Origin: Comamonadaceae bacterium
GTDB taxonomy: Bacteria; Pseudomonadota; Gammaproteobacteria; Burkholderiales; Burkholderiaceae_C
DNA length: 22,774 nucleotides
Direction of reading: 5' to 3'
NCBI GenBank assembly: GCA_947461325.1
Contig: CANHLD010000009.1
Coordinates: 1 to 22,774 of the forward strand
Shown here: in pieces, positions 13,661-22,158 of the stretch
How positions within the stretch are numbered: the stretch's first letter is position 1
Layout of the letters: the number at the start of each line of letters is the position of its first letter
Translations under genes and position numbers: made by a program
The notes under the pieces: generated by a model
Seen by the model: only the letters and a program-made list of their open reading frames with translations
Database searches by the model: none
Told to the model about the DNA's origin: nothing

Positions 13661-15205
13661 TTGAAAACCCTGTTCAATCGTTCACAACCACTGGCCGCCG
13701 CTTTGGTGCTGGGCTTGGCCATGCTGGGTGCTGGGGCACAAACGCCAAGCAGACTGCCCAATATCGGTGACGGTAACAGCATGAGTGTGCAGCAGGAACG
13801 CCGTTTGGGCGAGTCCATCATGCGCCAGTTGATGCGTGACCCGGATTACATGGACGACCCGGTGTTGCTTCAGTATTTGCAAAACATCTGGCAACCCTTG
13901 CGCGAATCAGCCAAAGAACTTGGGTATTTACAAGCCGAATTGGATGAAACCTATGCATGGGACCTGTTGCTGGTCAAAGACCGAACCGTGAATGCGTTTG
14001 CCTTGCCCGGCGGTTTCATGGGCGTGCATTTAGGTTTGATTGCGGTGGTGTCGAACAAAGATGAATTGGCTGCGGTGTTGGGGCATGAACTCAGCCATGT
14101 GACGCAGCGACACATTGCCCGTGCTCAAGACAGCCAATTGAAGCAAGCACCATGGATGGTGGGCAGTATTTTGCTGGGTGTGTTGGCGGCCAGCAGAAGT
14201 CCAGATGCAGCCAATGCATTGATCATGGGGGGCACTGCCAGTGCGGCGCAAGGCCAATTGAATTTCTCCAGGGACATGGAACGCGAGGCCGACCGCCTTG
14301 GTTTTGCCGTCATGACCAACGCTGGTTTTGAAGCGCAAGGCGTGGTCAGCATGTTCCAAAAACTGGCGCAAGCCTCGCGCTTGAATGACAGCGGCGGCTT
14401 TCCCTATTTGCGCAGTCACCCGCTCAGCACCGAGCGCATAGGCGATATGCAGTCACGCATAGGTGCCAATGCGACCAGCACGCAAAGCACGCCGGGCAAT
14501 TTAGAGCATGCACTCATGGCCGGGCGCGCGCGCGCCTTGATGAGCACACGCTCAGAAGAGGTCGAGTCTTTGGTCAAGGCTTATGAAAATCTGGCATCTT
14601 TAGACGCACCCACATCGCGCAAAGCAGGGTTGATGTATGCAGCTGCCATGGCCTATGCACAGCAAAAGCAGCATGTGAAAGCCCGCGAGGCAGTGCGCCG
14701 TTTATTGGAGATGAGTGCAGCAGATGCGGCGGGTTTACGCGCGGCGCGATGGTTGGCCGCTGACACCGAACTCAAATTAGGCAACCCGCAAGCATGTTTA
14801 ACGTATTTACAAGAGGCTTTGGTTGAACGCCCCAGCATGTTGCTGCAAATGCAATGCAAGCTGGCAACCAAGGACAAATTGCTGACACAACAAGTGATTG
14901 AGAAAATGCAGTTGTGGCTGGCGCAATTCCCCAGAGATCCGCTGGCCTGGGACATAGCGGCACAAGCTTATTTGCAAAACGGCATGTCACTGCAAGCCAT
15001 TCGTGCAGATGCCGAATCCCGCGCAGTGCGTTGGGACGAGATTGCGGCCATTGACAGATTGCGCGCCGGTCATGAACTGGCTCGCAAACTCAACCAGCAA
15101 GGTCAACTGGATTTGGCTGGTCAGCAAGAAGCCTCCATCATCGACACCCGTTTGCGAGCTTTAGAAAAAATTCGCATAGAGTTGCTGCGACCGCAAAATA
15201 ATTAA
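13661..15205 (+). CDS. BepA-like periplasmic M48 metallopeptidase with C-terminal TPR region
   Basis: Zinc peptidase with an expected role in outer-membrane protein and LPS-assembly quality control, as for E. coli BepA (514 aa, similar length). The N-terminus 'MKTLFNRSQPLAAALVLGLA' plus an AGA site gives a Sec signal peptide cut after A26. The catalytic motif is H142-E-L-S-H146, the third zinc ligand is in 'EREAD' (207-211), and 'RSHPLSTERI' (251-260) carries the regulatory histidine H253 seen in BepA. The C-terminal 200 residues are helical TPR-like repeats with 'YAAAMAYAQQKQHVKAREAVRRL'-type spacing. The start is TTG, because no in-frame ATG or GTG lies near and the TTG gives a perfect signal peptide; there is no strong ribosome site. 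The DUF3717-DUF1289 gene starts 2 nt after its stop. Confidence 0.9.
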   Translation: MKTLFNRSQPLAAALVLGLAMLGAGAQTPSRLPNIGDGNSMSVQQERRLGESIMRQLMRDPDYMDDPVLLQYLQNIWQPLRESAKELGYLQAELDETYAWDLLLVKDRTVNAFALPGGFMGVHLGLIAVVSNKDELAAVLGHELSHVTQRHIARAQDSQLKQAPWMVGSILLGVLAASRSPDAANALIMGGTASAAQGQLNFSRDMEREADRLGFAVMTNAGFEAQGVVSMFQKLAQASRLNDSGGFPYLRSHPLSTERIGDMQSRIGANATSTQSTPGNLEHALMAGRARALMSTRSEEVESLVKAYENLASLDAPTSRKAGLMYAAAMAYAQQKQHVKAREAVRRLLEMSAADAAGLRAARWLAADTELKLGNPQACLTYLQEALVERPSMLLQMQCKLATKDKLLTQQVIEKMQLWLAQFPRDPLAWDIAAQAYLQNGMSLQAIRADAESRAVRWDEIAAIDRLRAGHELARKLNQQGQLDLAGQQEASIIDTRLRALEKIRIELLRPQNN

Positions 15206-15207
15206 GC

Positions 15208-15657
15208 ATGAGCCACAGTATCCATATCACCGACATCGAAGCGGCCATCAACCATTGGCGGGACTTGAAGCCTTCGCCCGACGGTGTGACGCTGGCACCC
15301 GAGTTGCGTGCCTTGGCCGAGGTGTATGCATTGATGATTTACCACCACCAAGACGAGGCAGCTGAAAAAGGCTTTCCGGCCAAAGCCTATGCCGCATGGC
15401 GGGCTTGGTACGACACCACGCCGGACACGCCGTGCATAGCAATCTGCTCGACAAGCCAAGGCGACCCTTTATGCAAAGGCTGTGGCCGCACTTTTGAAGA
15501 AGTGCAGTATTGGACTGAAATGACACCGGGTGCCAAGCGTCAAGTGTGGCGACGCATCACCTTGTCTCGTTCATCATGGCGGTTTAACCGCTATGCAGAA
15601 CGGGCGGCTGAAGGCGTGTTGCCTGATGCCTCGTCTGAAGCAGACACACACGCCTAA
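15208..15657 (+). CDS. DUF3717-DUF1289 fusion protein
   Basis: Small cytoplasmic protein of unknown function (149 aa). Residues 6-45 ('ITDIEAAINHWRDL', then 'LAEVYALMI') match DUF3717, a family common in Burkholderiales. Residues 73-115 match DUF1289: 'TPCIAICS' and 'CKGCGRTFEEVQYW' give four cysteines (C76, C80, C89, C92) spaced like a metal or iron-sulfur site. The join lies at about residues 50-72. The ATG is 2 nt after the stop of the M48 peptidase gene, so the two are probably co-translated. No enzymatic motif is visible, and the role of either domain is not known to me. Confidence 0.85.
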   Translation: MSHSIHITDIEAAINHWRDLKPSPDGVTLAPELRALAEVYALMIYHHQDEAAEKGFPAKAYAAWRAWYDTTPDTPCIAICSTSQGDPLCKGCGRTFEEVQYWTEMTPGAKRQVWRRITLSRSSWRFNRYAERAAEGVLPDASSEADTHA

Positions 15658-15687
15658 CACTGTGGTTGATGCGCAAATACCGTTGGC

Positions 15688-17109
15688 TTAAACGCGTTTG
15701 GCCAGGCTGGCCGCCAGTCCAATGTAAGTCGCCGGTGTGAGTGCCAACAGTCGCTGTTTTTCAGCTTCAGGTATGCCGAGTTTCACAATCAAGCCGTGCA
15801 AGTCTTCACGGGTGACGCGTTGTCCGCGCGTGACTTCTTTGAGTTGCTCGTAAGCACCGCTGACACCGTAGCGGCGCATCACGGTTTGTATGGGTTCTGC
15901 CAGCACTTCCCATGCATTGTCCAGATCGGCGTTTAAAGCGTCGGCGTTCAACTCGAGTTTGTTCAAGCCTTGCAACAGTGACTGGTGCGCTAGTACGGCG
16001 TAGCCCAGCGCCACGCCCATGTTGCGCAACACGGTGCTGTCGGTTAAGTCACGCTGCCAACGGCTGATGGGCAGTTTTTCGCTCAAGTGACGCAGCAACG
16101 CGTTCGATAAACCGAGATTGCCTTCGGCGTTTTCAAAATCGATGGGGTTGACTTTGTGCGGCATGGTGGAGGAGCCGATTTCACCGGCTTTCAAACGCTG
16201 TTTGAAATAACCCAGCGACACATAGCCCCAGATGTCGCGGGACAAATCGATGAGCATGGTGTTGCTGCGGGCTACGGCGTCGAACAACTCGGCCATGTAG
16301 TCATGCGGTTCAATTTGGATGCTGTAGGGCTGAAACGTCAAACCCAGACCCAATGCTTCGGTGGCAGAGGACGGCGTGTCTGTGGTTTCGATCACGCGCT
16401 TGGCAAACGCTTCCCAGTCGTAGTCGGCTCGGGCCGACACATGGGCATTGAAGTTGCCGACCGCGCCGTTCATCTTCGCCAGCATGGGCACTTGCGCTAT
16501 ACGCGCCATCCCGGTTTGAAGGCGCATCAACACATTCGCCATTTCTTTTCCGACGGTGGTCGGGCTGGCGGTTTGTCCGTGGGTGCGGCTCAGCATGGCC
16601 TGGTCTGCGTAAGCATGCGCCATGTCCCGCAGTTTGTCGGCAACGGCTTGCAAGCCGGGCAGCAACACTTGCGCGCGTGCTGCTTTGAGTTGCAGTGCAT
16701 GGCTGGTGTTGTTGATGTCTTCGCTGGTGCAAGCGAAATGGATGAATTCCAGCGATGCAGCGAGTTCGTTTTTCAATGCATCAGACAAACCAGAGCCTTG
16801 GCATTGGGCCTTGAGCCAGTACTCGACGGCTTTGACATCGTGGTTGGTGGTTTTTTCAATCTCTTTGATAGCGAGCGCATCGTCCGCAGAAAACTGCGCG
16901 ATCAAGCTGCGCAAAAACACACGTGCATCCGCTGAATAGGGTTTGAACTCGGGCATACCGCTGTCAGATAAAGCCAGCAGCCAGGTCACTTCGACTTGCA
17001 CACGCCGGTGCATGAAGCCTTGCTCACTCATCAAGGGTCGGAGGGCGGCGAGTTTGCTGGCGTAACGGCCGTCGAGAGGCGACAAAGCGCTGACAGGTTG
17101 TAAGTTCAT
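15688..17109 (-). CDS. purB: adenylosuccinate lyase
   Basis: Cytoplasmic lyase acting twice in purine synthesis: it releases fumarate from SAICAR and from adenylosuccinate (473 aa). The sequence starts 'MNLQPVSALSPLDGRYASK' as in the E. coli-type enzyme. 'HFACTSEDINNT' and 'SRTHGQTASPTTVGKE' hold active-site residues, including the general acid histidine of 'THGQ'. The fumarase/lyase superfamily signature 'GSSTMPHKVNPIDFEN' is near residue 313 and bears the catalytic serine loop. It converges with the DUF3717-DUF1289 gene (30-nt gap) and is divergent from the glutathione S-transferase gene. The protein is complete. Confidence 0.98.
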   Translation of the reverse strand: MNLQPVSALSPLDGRYASKLAALRPLMSEQGFMHRRVQVEVTWLLALSDSGMPEFKPYSADARVFLRSLIAQFSADDALAIKEIEKTTNHDVKAVEYWLKAQCQGSGLSDALKNELAASLEFIHFACTSEDINNTSHALQLKAARAQVLLPGLQAVADKLRDMAHAYADQAMLSRTHGQTASPTTVGKEMANVLMRLQTGMARIAQVPMLAKMNGAVGNFNAHVSARADYDWEAFAKRVIETTDTPSSATEALGLGLTFQPYSIQIEPHDYMAELFDAVARSNTMLIDLSRDIWGYVSLGYFKQRLKAGEIGSSTMPHKVNPIDFENAEGNLGLSNALLRHLSEKLPISRWQRDLTDSTVLRNMGVALGYAVLAHQSLLQGLNKLELNADALNADLDNAWEVLAEPIQTVMRRYGVSGAYEQLKEVTRGQRVTREDLHGLIVKLGIPEAEKQRLLALTPATYIGLAASLAKRV

Positions 17110-17136
17110 TGCCTGATTTTAGGGCTTGTCATCACA

Positions 17137-17166
17137 GTCACATTTGATCAGGATTGTTTCTATAAA
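17137..17166 (+). promoter_or_regulatory. possible promoter of the GST gene
   Basis: A clear TATAAA hexamer (17161-17166) lies 30 bp before the GST start in an AT-rich stretch. The best -35 is GTCACA (17137-17142, 4 of 6) with an 18-bp spacer. The -10 is convincing, the -35 is weak. Confidence 0.35.
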
Positions 17167-17196
17167 ATGAATGATCAATAACAAATTAACTTTTTT

Positions 17197-17811
17197 ATGA
17201 AACTGTTAGGTGCTGTGACCAGCCCGTACGTGCGCAAAGTGCGCATTGTGATGGCGGAAAAAAAACTGGAATACCAGTTTTTACTTGAAGATGTTTGGGC
17301 CGCTGATACCCGCATTGTCGAATCCAACCCCTTGGGCAAAGTGCCCTGCTTGTTGATGGAGACCGGTGAGGCTTTGTACGATTCACGCGTCATCGTGGAA
17401 TATCTTGACACCTTGTCGCCAGTTGGTAAGTTGATTCCACCCAGTGGCCGCGAACGCACCGAAGTCAAAGTCTGGGAAGCCTTGGCAGATGGTTTGTTGG
17501 ATGCCGCCATTGCCGCGCGCTTGGAGGCGCATTGGGCCGGCCGCAGCGAAGAGCAGCGCAGCCAAGTCTGGATAGACCGTCAACTTGGCAAAGTGCAAGA
17601 CAGTTTGAGTGCCATGTCGCGTGGTTTGGGTGACAACCCTTGGTGTGGCGGCAATCACCTCACGCTGGCTGATATTGCTGTCGGTTGCGCACTCGGGTAT
17701 TTGGATTTCCGTTTCCCCAACATTGGCTGGCGAAATGACTTTCCCAACCTAGACAAGTTGCAAGAAAAACTGATGCAGCGCGCCAGTTTTCAGGAAACAT
17801 TACCGGCGTAA
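17197..17811 (+). CDS. glutathione S-transferase family protein
   Basis: Soluble GST of 204 aa, like the YibF-type enzymes that often lie beside purB in Burkholderiales. The N-terminal thioredoxin-like domain begins 'MKLLGAVTSPYVRKVRI' with the active-site Ser/Tyr region 'SPYVRKV'. The cis-proline element is 'NPLGKVPCL' and the glutathione gamma-glutamyl contact is 'YDSRVIVEYL'. The helical C-terminal domain has the folding motif 'LTLADIAVG'. It may conjugate or remove small electrophiles with glutathione; the substrate is unknown. The ATG follows an AT-rich leader without a clear ribosome site. Confidence 0.93.
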   Translation: MKLLGAVTSPYVRKVRIVMAEKKLEYQFLLEDVWAADTRIVESNPLGKVPCLLMETGEALYDSRVIVEYLDTLSPVGKLIPPSGRERTEVKVWEALADGLLDAAIAARLEAHWAGRSEEQRSQVWIDRQLGKVQDSLSAMSRGLGDNPWCGGNHLTLADIAVGCALGYLDFRFPNIGWRNDFPNLDKLQEKLMQRASFQETLPA

Positions 17812-17845
17812 CAGCAGGCCATGCGCCAGACATTGGCGTGTGGTT

Positions 17846-18307
17846 TCAACTGTTGACGCGGTGCTTCAACCAGCGCATCAAGCCGCCTACCAACGGCAGT
17901 TTTTCATACAGCTCTTCGGCAGCGTCCCAATAGTCGCGGTGCATCACAACCCGCCACTCGTTGTTCGCATTCAACGCCATCACCAGGTGCGAGCCGCCGC
18001 GTATGCATTGCTCCACATCGGGCTGCATGGTTTTAAAGCGAAACAAAAAATCCCAGACCAGAAAACATTGGTTGCCTTGCAGGATGCGTGAGGTGACCAC
18101 AAAACGCGGTTCATGCAAGCTCTCAAACATGTGCTGAAAGATATGCTGTATTTGCGCTATGCCTTGCACCTCTTTGAACGGGTCTTTAAAGTTCGCATCC
18201 GGCGCGTACCAGTCGCCCATGCGTGCGATGTCGTCCGGTTGCAATTGTTCAAAGCCTTGAACCAAGGCATCTAACCAAAGCTCGTCAACTGCGTCTGGCG
18301 TGTGCAT
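17846..18307 (-). CDS. SnoaL-like (NTF2-fold) protein
   Basis: Small alpha-beta protein of 153 aa, last gene of the minus-strand operon. An N-terminal helix ('DELWLDALVQGFEQL'), then 'YAPDANFKDPFKEVQG' and a later 'WDFLFRF' and 'HRDYWDAAEELYEKLP' match the SnoaL/NTF2-like cone fold. SnoaL-like proteins are small enzymes or ligand-binding proteins, and the D-P-F and H-R-D-Y-W-D segments line the pocket in this subgroup. It starts 2 nt after the stop of the SDR gene, so it is surely co-transcribed. Members of this subgroup recur beside SDR, DUF3833 and Cfa-like genes, which suggests a role in the same lipid-related process. Its activity is not known. Confidence 0.82.
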   Translation of the reverse strand: MHTPDAVDELWLDALVQGFEQLQPDDIARMGDWYAPDANFKDPFKEVQGIAQIQHIFQHMFESLHEPRFVVTSRILQGNQCFLVWDFLFRFKTMQPDVEQCIRGGSHLVMALNANNEWRVVMHRDYWDAAEELYEKLPLVGGLMRWLKHRVNS

Positions 18308-18309
18308 GG

Positions 18310-19092
18310 TTACAGTCCGGTGAATCTGCGCACCAGCGGGAAATACCAGCGGTAGGGCAGCAGGCGAAGCAGTTTCAAAAACAAGGTGAAGCGTTTGGGG
18401 AAATGGATGTCAAACGCACCCTCGCGCCAACCTTCAAGCATGGCTTGCGCGGCTTGCTCGGGTGTAATCAGCGCAGGCATGTGGAAAGTGTTTTGTGCGG
18501 TCAATGGCGTGGCCACAAACCCCGGATGCACCACACTCACCCCCAAGCCTTTGGGCGATAAATCCAAATACAAGACTTCAGCCAAATGGGTCAGCGCTGC
18601 TTTGGTGGGGCCATAAGCGAGGCTGTTGGGCAGACCGGTGAACCCGGCGACGCTGGAGACCAAACTGATGTGCCCGTGGCCTTGCGCAAGCAGCACAGGC
18701 AGGATTGCATCCAACATCAGCAAAGCGCCGGTGTAGTTCACCGACAAATGGGTTTGCATGCTCTGCACATCGTAGGCATTCGCTGTTTGCGCTGTGTAGT
18801 AACCGGCGCAATACACCACCATGTCTATAGGACCCAGTGCTTGCAATGAGAGCACCGCTTGATGAAGTGCCTGTGTATCGGTGACATCCAGGGGCAAAGC
18901 GACTGAGCCGGGATGGGTGTCGACAAAATCCTGCAGCAACGCAACTTGCCGCGCAGACACGCAGACTTGCGCACCTGCTTTGTGCAGCGCTTGCGCGCAG
19001 GCCAAACCGATGCCGCTGGACGCACCGACTAACCACACACGTTTGCCATGCCAATCAGACGCGGGTGGATTGAACGGACTGAACCAAGGCAT
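18310..19092 (-). CDS. short-chain dehydrogenase/reductase (SDR)
   Basis: NAD(P)-dependent oxidoreductase of the classical SDR type (260 aa). The cofactor loop 'GASSGIG' is at 23-29, 'DV' at 69-70, the 'YCAG' variant of NNAG at 94-97 and N119. The catalytic set is S146 or S147 in 'SLVSSVAG', Y160 and K164 in 'YGPTK'. The C-terminus is positively charged and hydrophobic ('LLRLLPYRWYFPLVRRF'), which could dock on the membrane. It starts 5 nt after the DUF3833 stop. In this operon it probably reduces or oxidises a lipid or carbonyl intermediate; the substrate is unknown. Confidence 0.92.
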   Translation of the reverse strand: MPWFSPFNPPASDWHGKRVWLVGASSGIGLACAQALHKAGAQVCVSARQVALLQDFVDTHPGSVALPLDVTDTQALHQAVLSLQALGPIDMVVYCAGYYTAQTANAYDVQSMQTHLSVNYTGALLMLDAILPVLLAQGHGHISLVSSVAGFTGLPNSLAYGPTKAALTHLAEVLYLDLSPKGLGVSVVHPGFVATPLTAQNTFHMPALITPEQAAQAMLEGWREGAFDIHFPKRFTLFLKLLRLLPYRWYFPLVRRFTGL

Positions 19093-19097
19093 GGTTG

Positions 19098-19634
19098 TCA
19101 GACGCGCTTGGTGAATGACAAAGTGACTTCACCTAGAAAAATACCGAACTTGGACATGGACGCTTTGTTGAGCATGACTTGCTCGTTCATCACATACATC
19201 CAATCGTCAAACTGCACTTGCCAAACCTGATCGTTGACAGGCAAGGCCAGGGTGTAACGCCAATTGAAGGCATTGCCCCGGGTTTGACCTTGGGCCATAC
19301 CGATGACATCGTCGGCTTGACCAGAGTAGCGTCCGTCACCCAGATGCGTCAGTTTCCAAATGCGTTTTTGTCGGGTGCCGTCGCTGTAGACAAAGTCTTC
19401 GTCCAGCACGCCTTGGTCGCCGTTCCAGCTGCAGTTCATGACCACAGTGAATCGCTTCACCACTTTGCCGGAGCGGTCGGTGAAGATGCCCCAGGCGTCT
19501 ATCACGCCGTTGAAATAACGCTTTAAATCGAGTTGCGGTAATTCGCTCGCGTAATCGTTCACCGAAGGACCGGCACAGCCACTGGCCGCCAGCGCAGTCG
19601 CCGCCGCAGCGGAAAGCATCAATCGTCTTTGCAT
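19098..19634 (-). CDS. DUF3833 family lipoprotein
   Basis: Envelope lipoprotein of unknown function (178 aa). The signal 'MQRRLMLSAAAATALAASGC' has its lipobox cysteine at C20. The mature part is recognisable as DUF3833 from 'YFNGVIDAWGIFTDR', 'DEDFVYSDG', 'DDVIGMAQGQ', 'GNAFNWRY' and 'FDDWMYVMNEQVM'. The start ATG at 19634 overlaps the MFS stop as TGATG and has GGGAG 5 nt upstream; a second ATG one codon earlier (19637) gives an ATGA overlap but would be too close to the same site. Probably anchored in the outer membrane or facing the periplasm. Its companions suggest a role in moving or binding a modified lipid. Confidence 0.88.
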   Translation of the reverse strand: MQRRLMLSAAAATALAASGCAGPSVNDYASELPQLDLKRYFNGVIDAWGIFTDRSGKVVKRFTVVMNCSWNGDQGVLDEDFVYSDGTRQKRIWKLTHLGDGRYSGQADDVIGMAQGQTRGNAFNWRYTLALPVNDQVWQVQFDDWMYVMNEQVMLNKASMSKFGIFLGEVTLSFTKRV

Positions 19635-20920
19635 CATGACTCCCAGTTTTGCAGTGTTTTGGCCGAGAAGAACAAAACCGCTGCGGCCAACAGCTTCAAT
19701 ATACATGGCAGCAGCGCGTAAGCCCAACTCAGAGCCAGCAGCGCAGGCGCGTCACGCGAACCGCTGGCGTAGCCCAGCCATTGCAGCAAGGGCAGGCTCA
19801 AGCCTGCAGCCAGCGCCAGATTGAGTTTGGTGGCCACTTGCCACCAGCCGAAAAATGCACCGCTGTGTTGTTCATCGCTTTGATCGTTTTGCAGCATGCC
19901 GTTGAGCAATGCCCCGGGGGCAATCAAATCTGCACCCAGCGCCAGGCCGGACAACAGGCACACCAAGGTATAGCCTATGTCATCGCCTGCACCCAGACCC
20001 AGTGTCCAGATGAACACCGCCACGGCCAGCAACATGCCAGCGAGCCAAATGCGGCGCAAACCGAAACGCGCGATGCCCATGACCCACAAAGGCATAGAGA
20101 TAGCCGCGCTTAAAAAATACGCGCCCAAAAACTGCGTTTGCATGGAAGAAGGCAATTGCAAACGGTCTTGAATAAAAAACAGCATCAGTGTCGCAGGCAC
20201 CGCAGATGCAATACCGTTCAACATGAACACCATCAACAAGCGGCGAAAACCGGCATGGCCCCAAGGTTGCAGCAGACTGCGCCACGCCGCTTGCGACATG
20301 GGCGAAACTGTGTGGCTGTCAGACGGGCGCGGTGCATACCACCAGGCCCAAAGGGACAAGCCCAGCAGCAACACAAAGCCGCTGACCAGTGAAGGAATAC
20401 CGCCCCAGGCGGGGATCAAGGACGCCAGAATCACACCGCATAAACCCAGACCTTCACGCCAGCCCACCAAGCGGCTGCGCATCAGCGCGTCCCCACCGAG
20501 GCGCGCTCCCCAAGTTTGCAGTGCGATATTGAGAAAGCTGTAGCACAGGTAACTGATCAACAAGGCGACCAGCACCAACAACATCAACCCTTCAATGGTG
20601 ACACTCGGACCGGTTAACCAGTTTGGGAAAAACAGCAACAAAAACCCAGCAGACAACAACGTGCCGGCCAGCCAGGTGCGACGCAACAAGGTTTCGCTGC
20701 CGCGCCGCAATAAGTGGTCTATCCACAAACCCAAAGCAGGGTCGAGCAAGGCATCCGCCAGTCGTGCCAGCAACAACACGGCGCCGATCAAGCCCAGCGA
20801 CACACCGAACTGGTTCGCAAAATAATGCGGCCAGATGACATAAAGCGGCAATGCGACAAACGCCAAGGGCAACGCAGGCAAACCTAAGCGTGCCAGGTTG
20901 AGGTGTTCGAAGCTGCTCAT
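19634..20920 (-). CDS. MFS transporter (GPH/MFS_2-like)
   Basis: Inner-membrane transporter of 428 aa with about 11-12 hydrophobic segments. The N-terminal 'PLYVIWPHYFANQFGVSLGL' and 'RLADALLDPALGLWID' match the sugar:cation symporter-like (MFS_2) branch, which also contains lipid transporters. The start is the ATG at 20920, overlapping the Cfa-like stop as ATGA; upstream in-frame codons to 20983 lie inside that gene and are not supported. Cargo is unknown. Given the neighbours, a lipid, lysolipid or fatty-acid derivative is an attractive guess, but it is only inference. Confidence 0.88.
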   Translation of the reverse strand: MSSFEHLNLARLGLPALPLAFVALPLYVIWPHYFANQFGVSLGLIGAVLLLARLADALLDPALGLWIDHLLRRGSETLLRRTWLAGTLLSAGFLLLFFPNWLTGPSVTIEGLMLLVLVALLISYLCYSFLNIALQTWGARLGGDALMRSRLVGWREGLGLCGVILASLIPAWGGIPSLVSGFVLLLGLSLWAWWYAPRPSDSHTVSPMSQAAWRSLLQPWGHAGFRRLLMVFMLNGIASAVPATLMLFFIQDRLQLPSSMQTQFLGAYFLSAAISMPLWVMGIARFGLRRIWLAGMLLAVAVFIWTLGLGAGDDIGYTLVCLLSGLALGADLIAPGALLNGMLQNDQSDEQHSGAFFGWWQVATKLNLALAAGLSLPLLQWLGYASGSRDAPALLALSWAYALLPCILKLLAAAVLFFSAKTLQNWES

Positions 20921-22140
20921 GCGGGTTTGTGCAAGGTGAATTGCACGACGTCGGTGTTGTGCTCTAAAAATGCGGCTTCGCAATACGCCAGATAAAACAA
21001 CCAGGTGCGCTCAAAACGCACATCAAAACCCAGCGCCGGCATTTGTTCGCGCACTTGCAAAAACGATTCGCGCCAGCGTTTGAGTGTCTCTGCGTAATCC
21101 AGACCAAAAGCCAATTGGTCGACCACCACCAAACCAGCTTCTTTCGCTTGCGCGATAAAGGTTTGTGTGCTGGGCAAAAAACCGCCGGGGAAGATGTACT
21201 GTTGAATGAAGTCCGTGCCCAAGGCGTAACGCTCATACAAGGCGTCATCAATCACAATGCTTTGAATGCAAGCACGACCGCCCGGCTTGAGTAATTTGGC
21301 GATGGTTTGGAAATACGTTGGCCAGTATTCGCGGCCGACCGCTTCGATCATTTCAATCGAGCAAATGGCGTCGTAGGGGCCGTCGTTGGTGTCGCGGTAA
21401 TCTTGCAACCGTAAATCAGCAGACAAAGCCAATGCATCCAGACGTTGTTTGGCGAACGCCAGTTGTGACGGGCTCAAGGTGATGCCGGTCATTTGCGCAC
21501 CGAACTCAGCCGCGCCGATTTCGGCCAAACCGCCCCAGCCGCAACCGATTTCCAGCACGCGTGAATCTGCTTGTACACCGGACATGCGCAAAGCGCGGCG
21601 TACCTTGGCGTGTTGCGCCGTTTGTAAGTCTTGCTGCCGGTTGTCTTCAAACCAAGCCGATGAATACGTCATGCTCGGGTCCAGCCACAGACCGTAAAAC
21701 GCATTGCCCAAGTCATAGTGGGCGTGTATATTTTTGCTGCTGTTTTTCTTGGTGTTGCGACGCATCCAGTGGCGTATCTGGTAAGCCAGTCGGCCCCACC
21801 AGGTGCCAAAGATCATGTCGTCCATGGGTCGGCGGTTGATCACCAGCAGTTGCAATAAGGCGGTCAGGTCTGGTGTTTCCCAATCGCCGTTGATAAAGGT
21901 TTCTGCAAAACCAATGTCGCCCGAGCGCAGCGCCGCACCGAACACTTGCCAGTTGTGCAATTGAAGATGCGCTTGCGGGCCATCGTCTTTGCCAAAGCGC
22001 AGCCGTTGACCGTCGGGCAAGGTCAGATGCAAACCACCGATTTGCAGTGACTGCAACATGTGCAGTCCACGCTTGGCGGCCGTGGGGACGGTTTTGCCCA
22101 AGTCTTTCAAATGCAATTCAGGATTTTGAAAAGTAGTCAT
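20917..22140 (-). CDS. Cfa-like SAM-dependent fatty-acyl methyltransferase
   Basis: Methyltransferase of the cyclopropane-fatty-acid synthase family (407 aa). The N-terminal lipid-binding domain ends with 'FINGDWETPDL' (82-92). Then come 'HYDLGNAFYGLWLDP' (141-155), the SAM loop 'VLEIGCGWGG' (195-204), 'IEMIEAVG' with E266 and 'FIQQYIFPGGFLPS' (311-324). Compared with E. coli Cfa (residue numbers from memory), E239 and Y317 are kept (E266, Y349), but C139 is S161 and H266 is Q293. Both belong to the bicarbonate site used in cyclopropane formation. The enzyme may thus make a different methylated or unsaturated acyl product, as for UfaM in furan-fatty-acid synthesis. It lies 18 nt after DUF1365 and overlaps the MFS gene by 4 nt. 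Confidence 0.92.
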   Translation of the reverse strand: MTTFQNPELHLKDLGKTVPTAAKRGLHMLQSLQIGGLHLTLPDGQRLRFGKDDGPQAHLQLHNWQVFGAALRSGDIGFAETFINGDWETPDLTALLQLLVINRRPMDDMIFGTWWGRLAYQIRHWMRRNTKKNSSKNIHAHYDLGNAFYGLWLDPSMTYSSAWFEDNRQQDLQTAQHAKVRRALRMSGVQADSRVLEIGCGWGGLAEIGAAEFGAQMTGITLSPSQLAFAKQRLDALALSADLRLQDYRDTNDGPYDAICSIEMIEAVGREYWPTYFQTIAKLLKPGGRACIQSIVIDDALYERYALGTDFIQQYIFPGGFLPSTQTFIAQAKEAGLVVVDQLAFGLDYAETLKRWRESFLQVREQMPALGFDVRFERTWLFYLAYCEAAFLEHNTDVVQFTLHKPA

Positions 22141-22158
22141 GGTGGATGAAGCAAAAAA

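Noticed and set aside
16156..16935. Long open frame (259 codons) opposite purB
   Set aside because: Antisense shadow of a well-conserved purB; its translation is rich in His, Gln and Cys and has no domain, and no ribosome site was seen.
20921..20983. Upstream start for the MFS transporter
   Set aside because: It would extend 21 codons into the Cfa-like gene; the ATGA overlap start gives the normal N-terminus.
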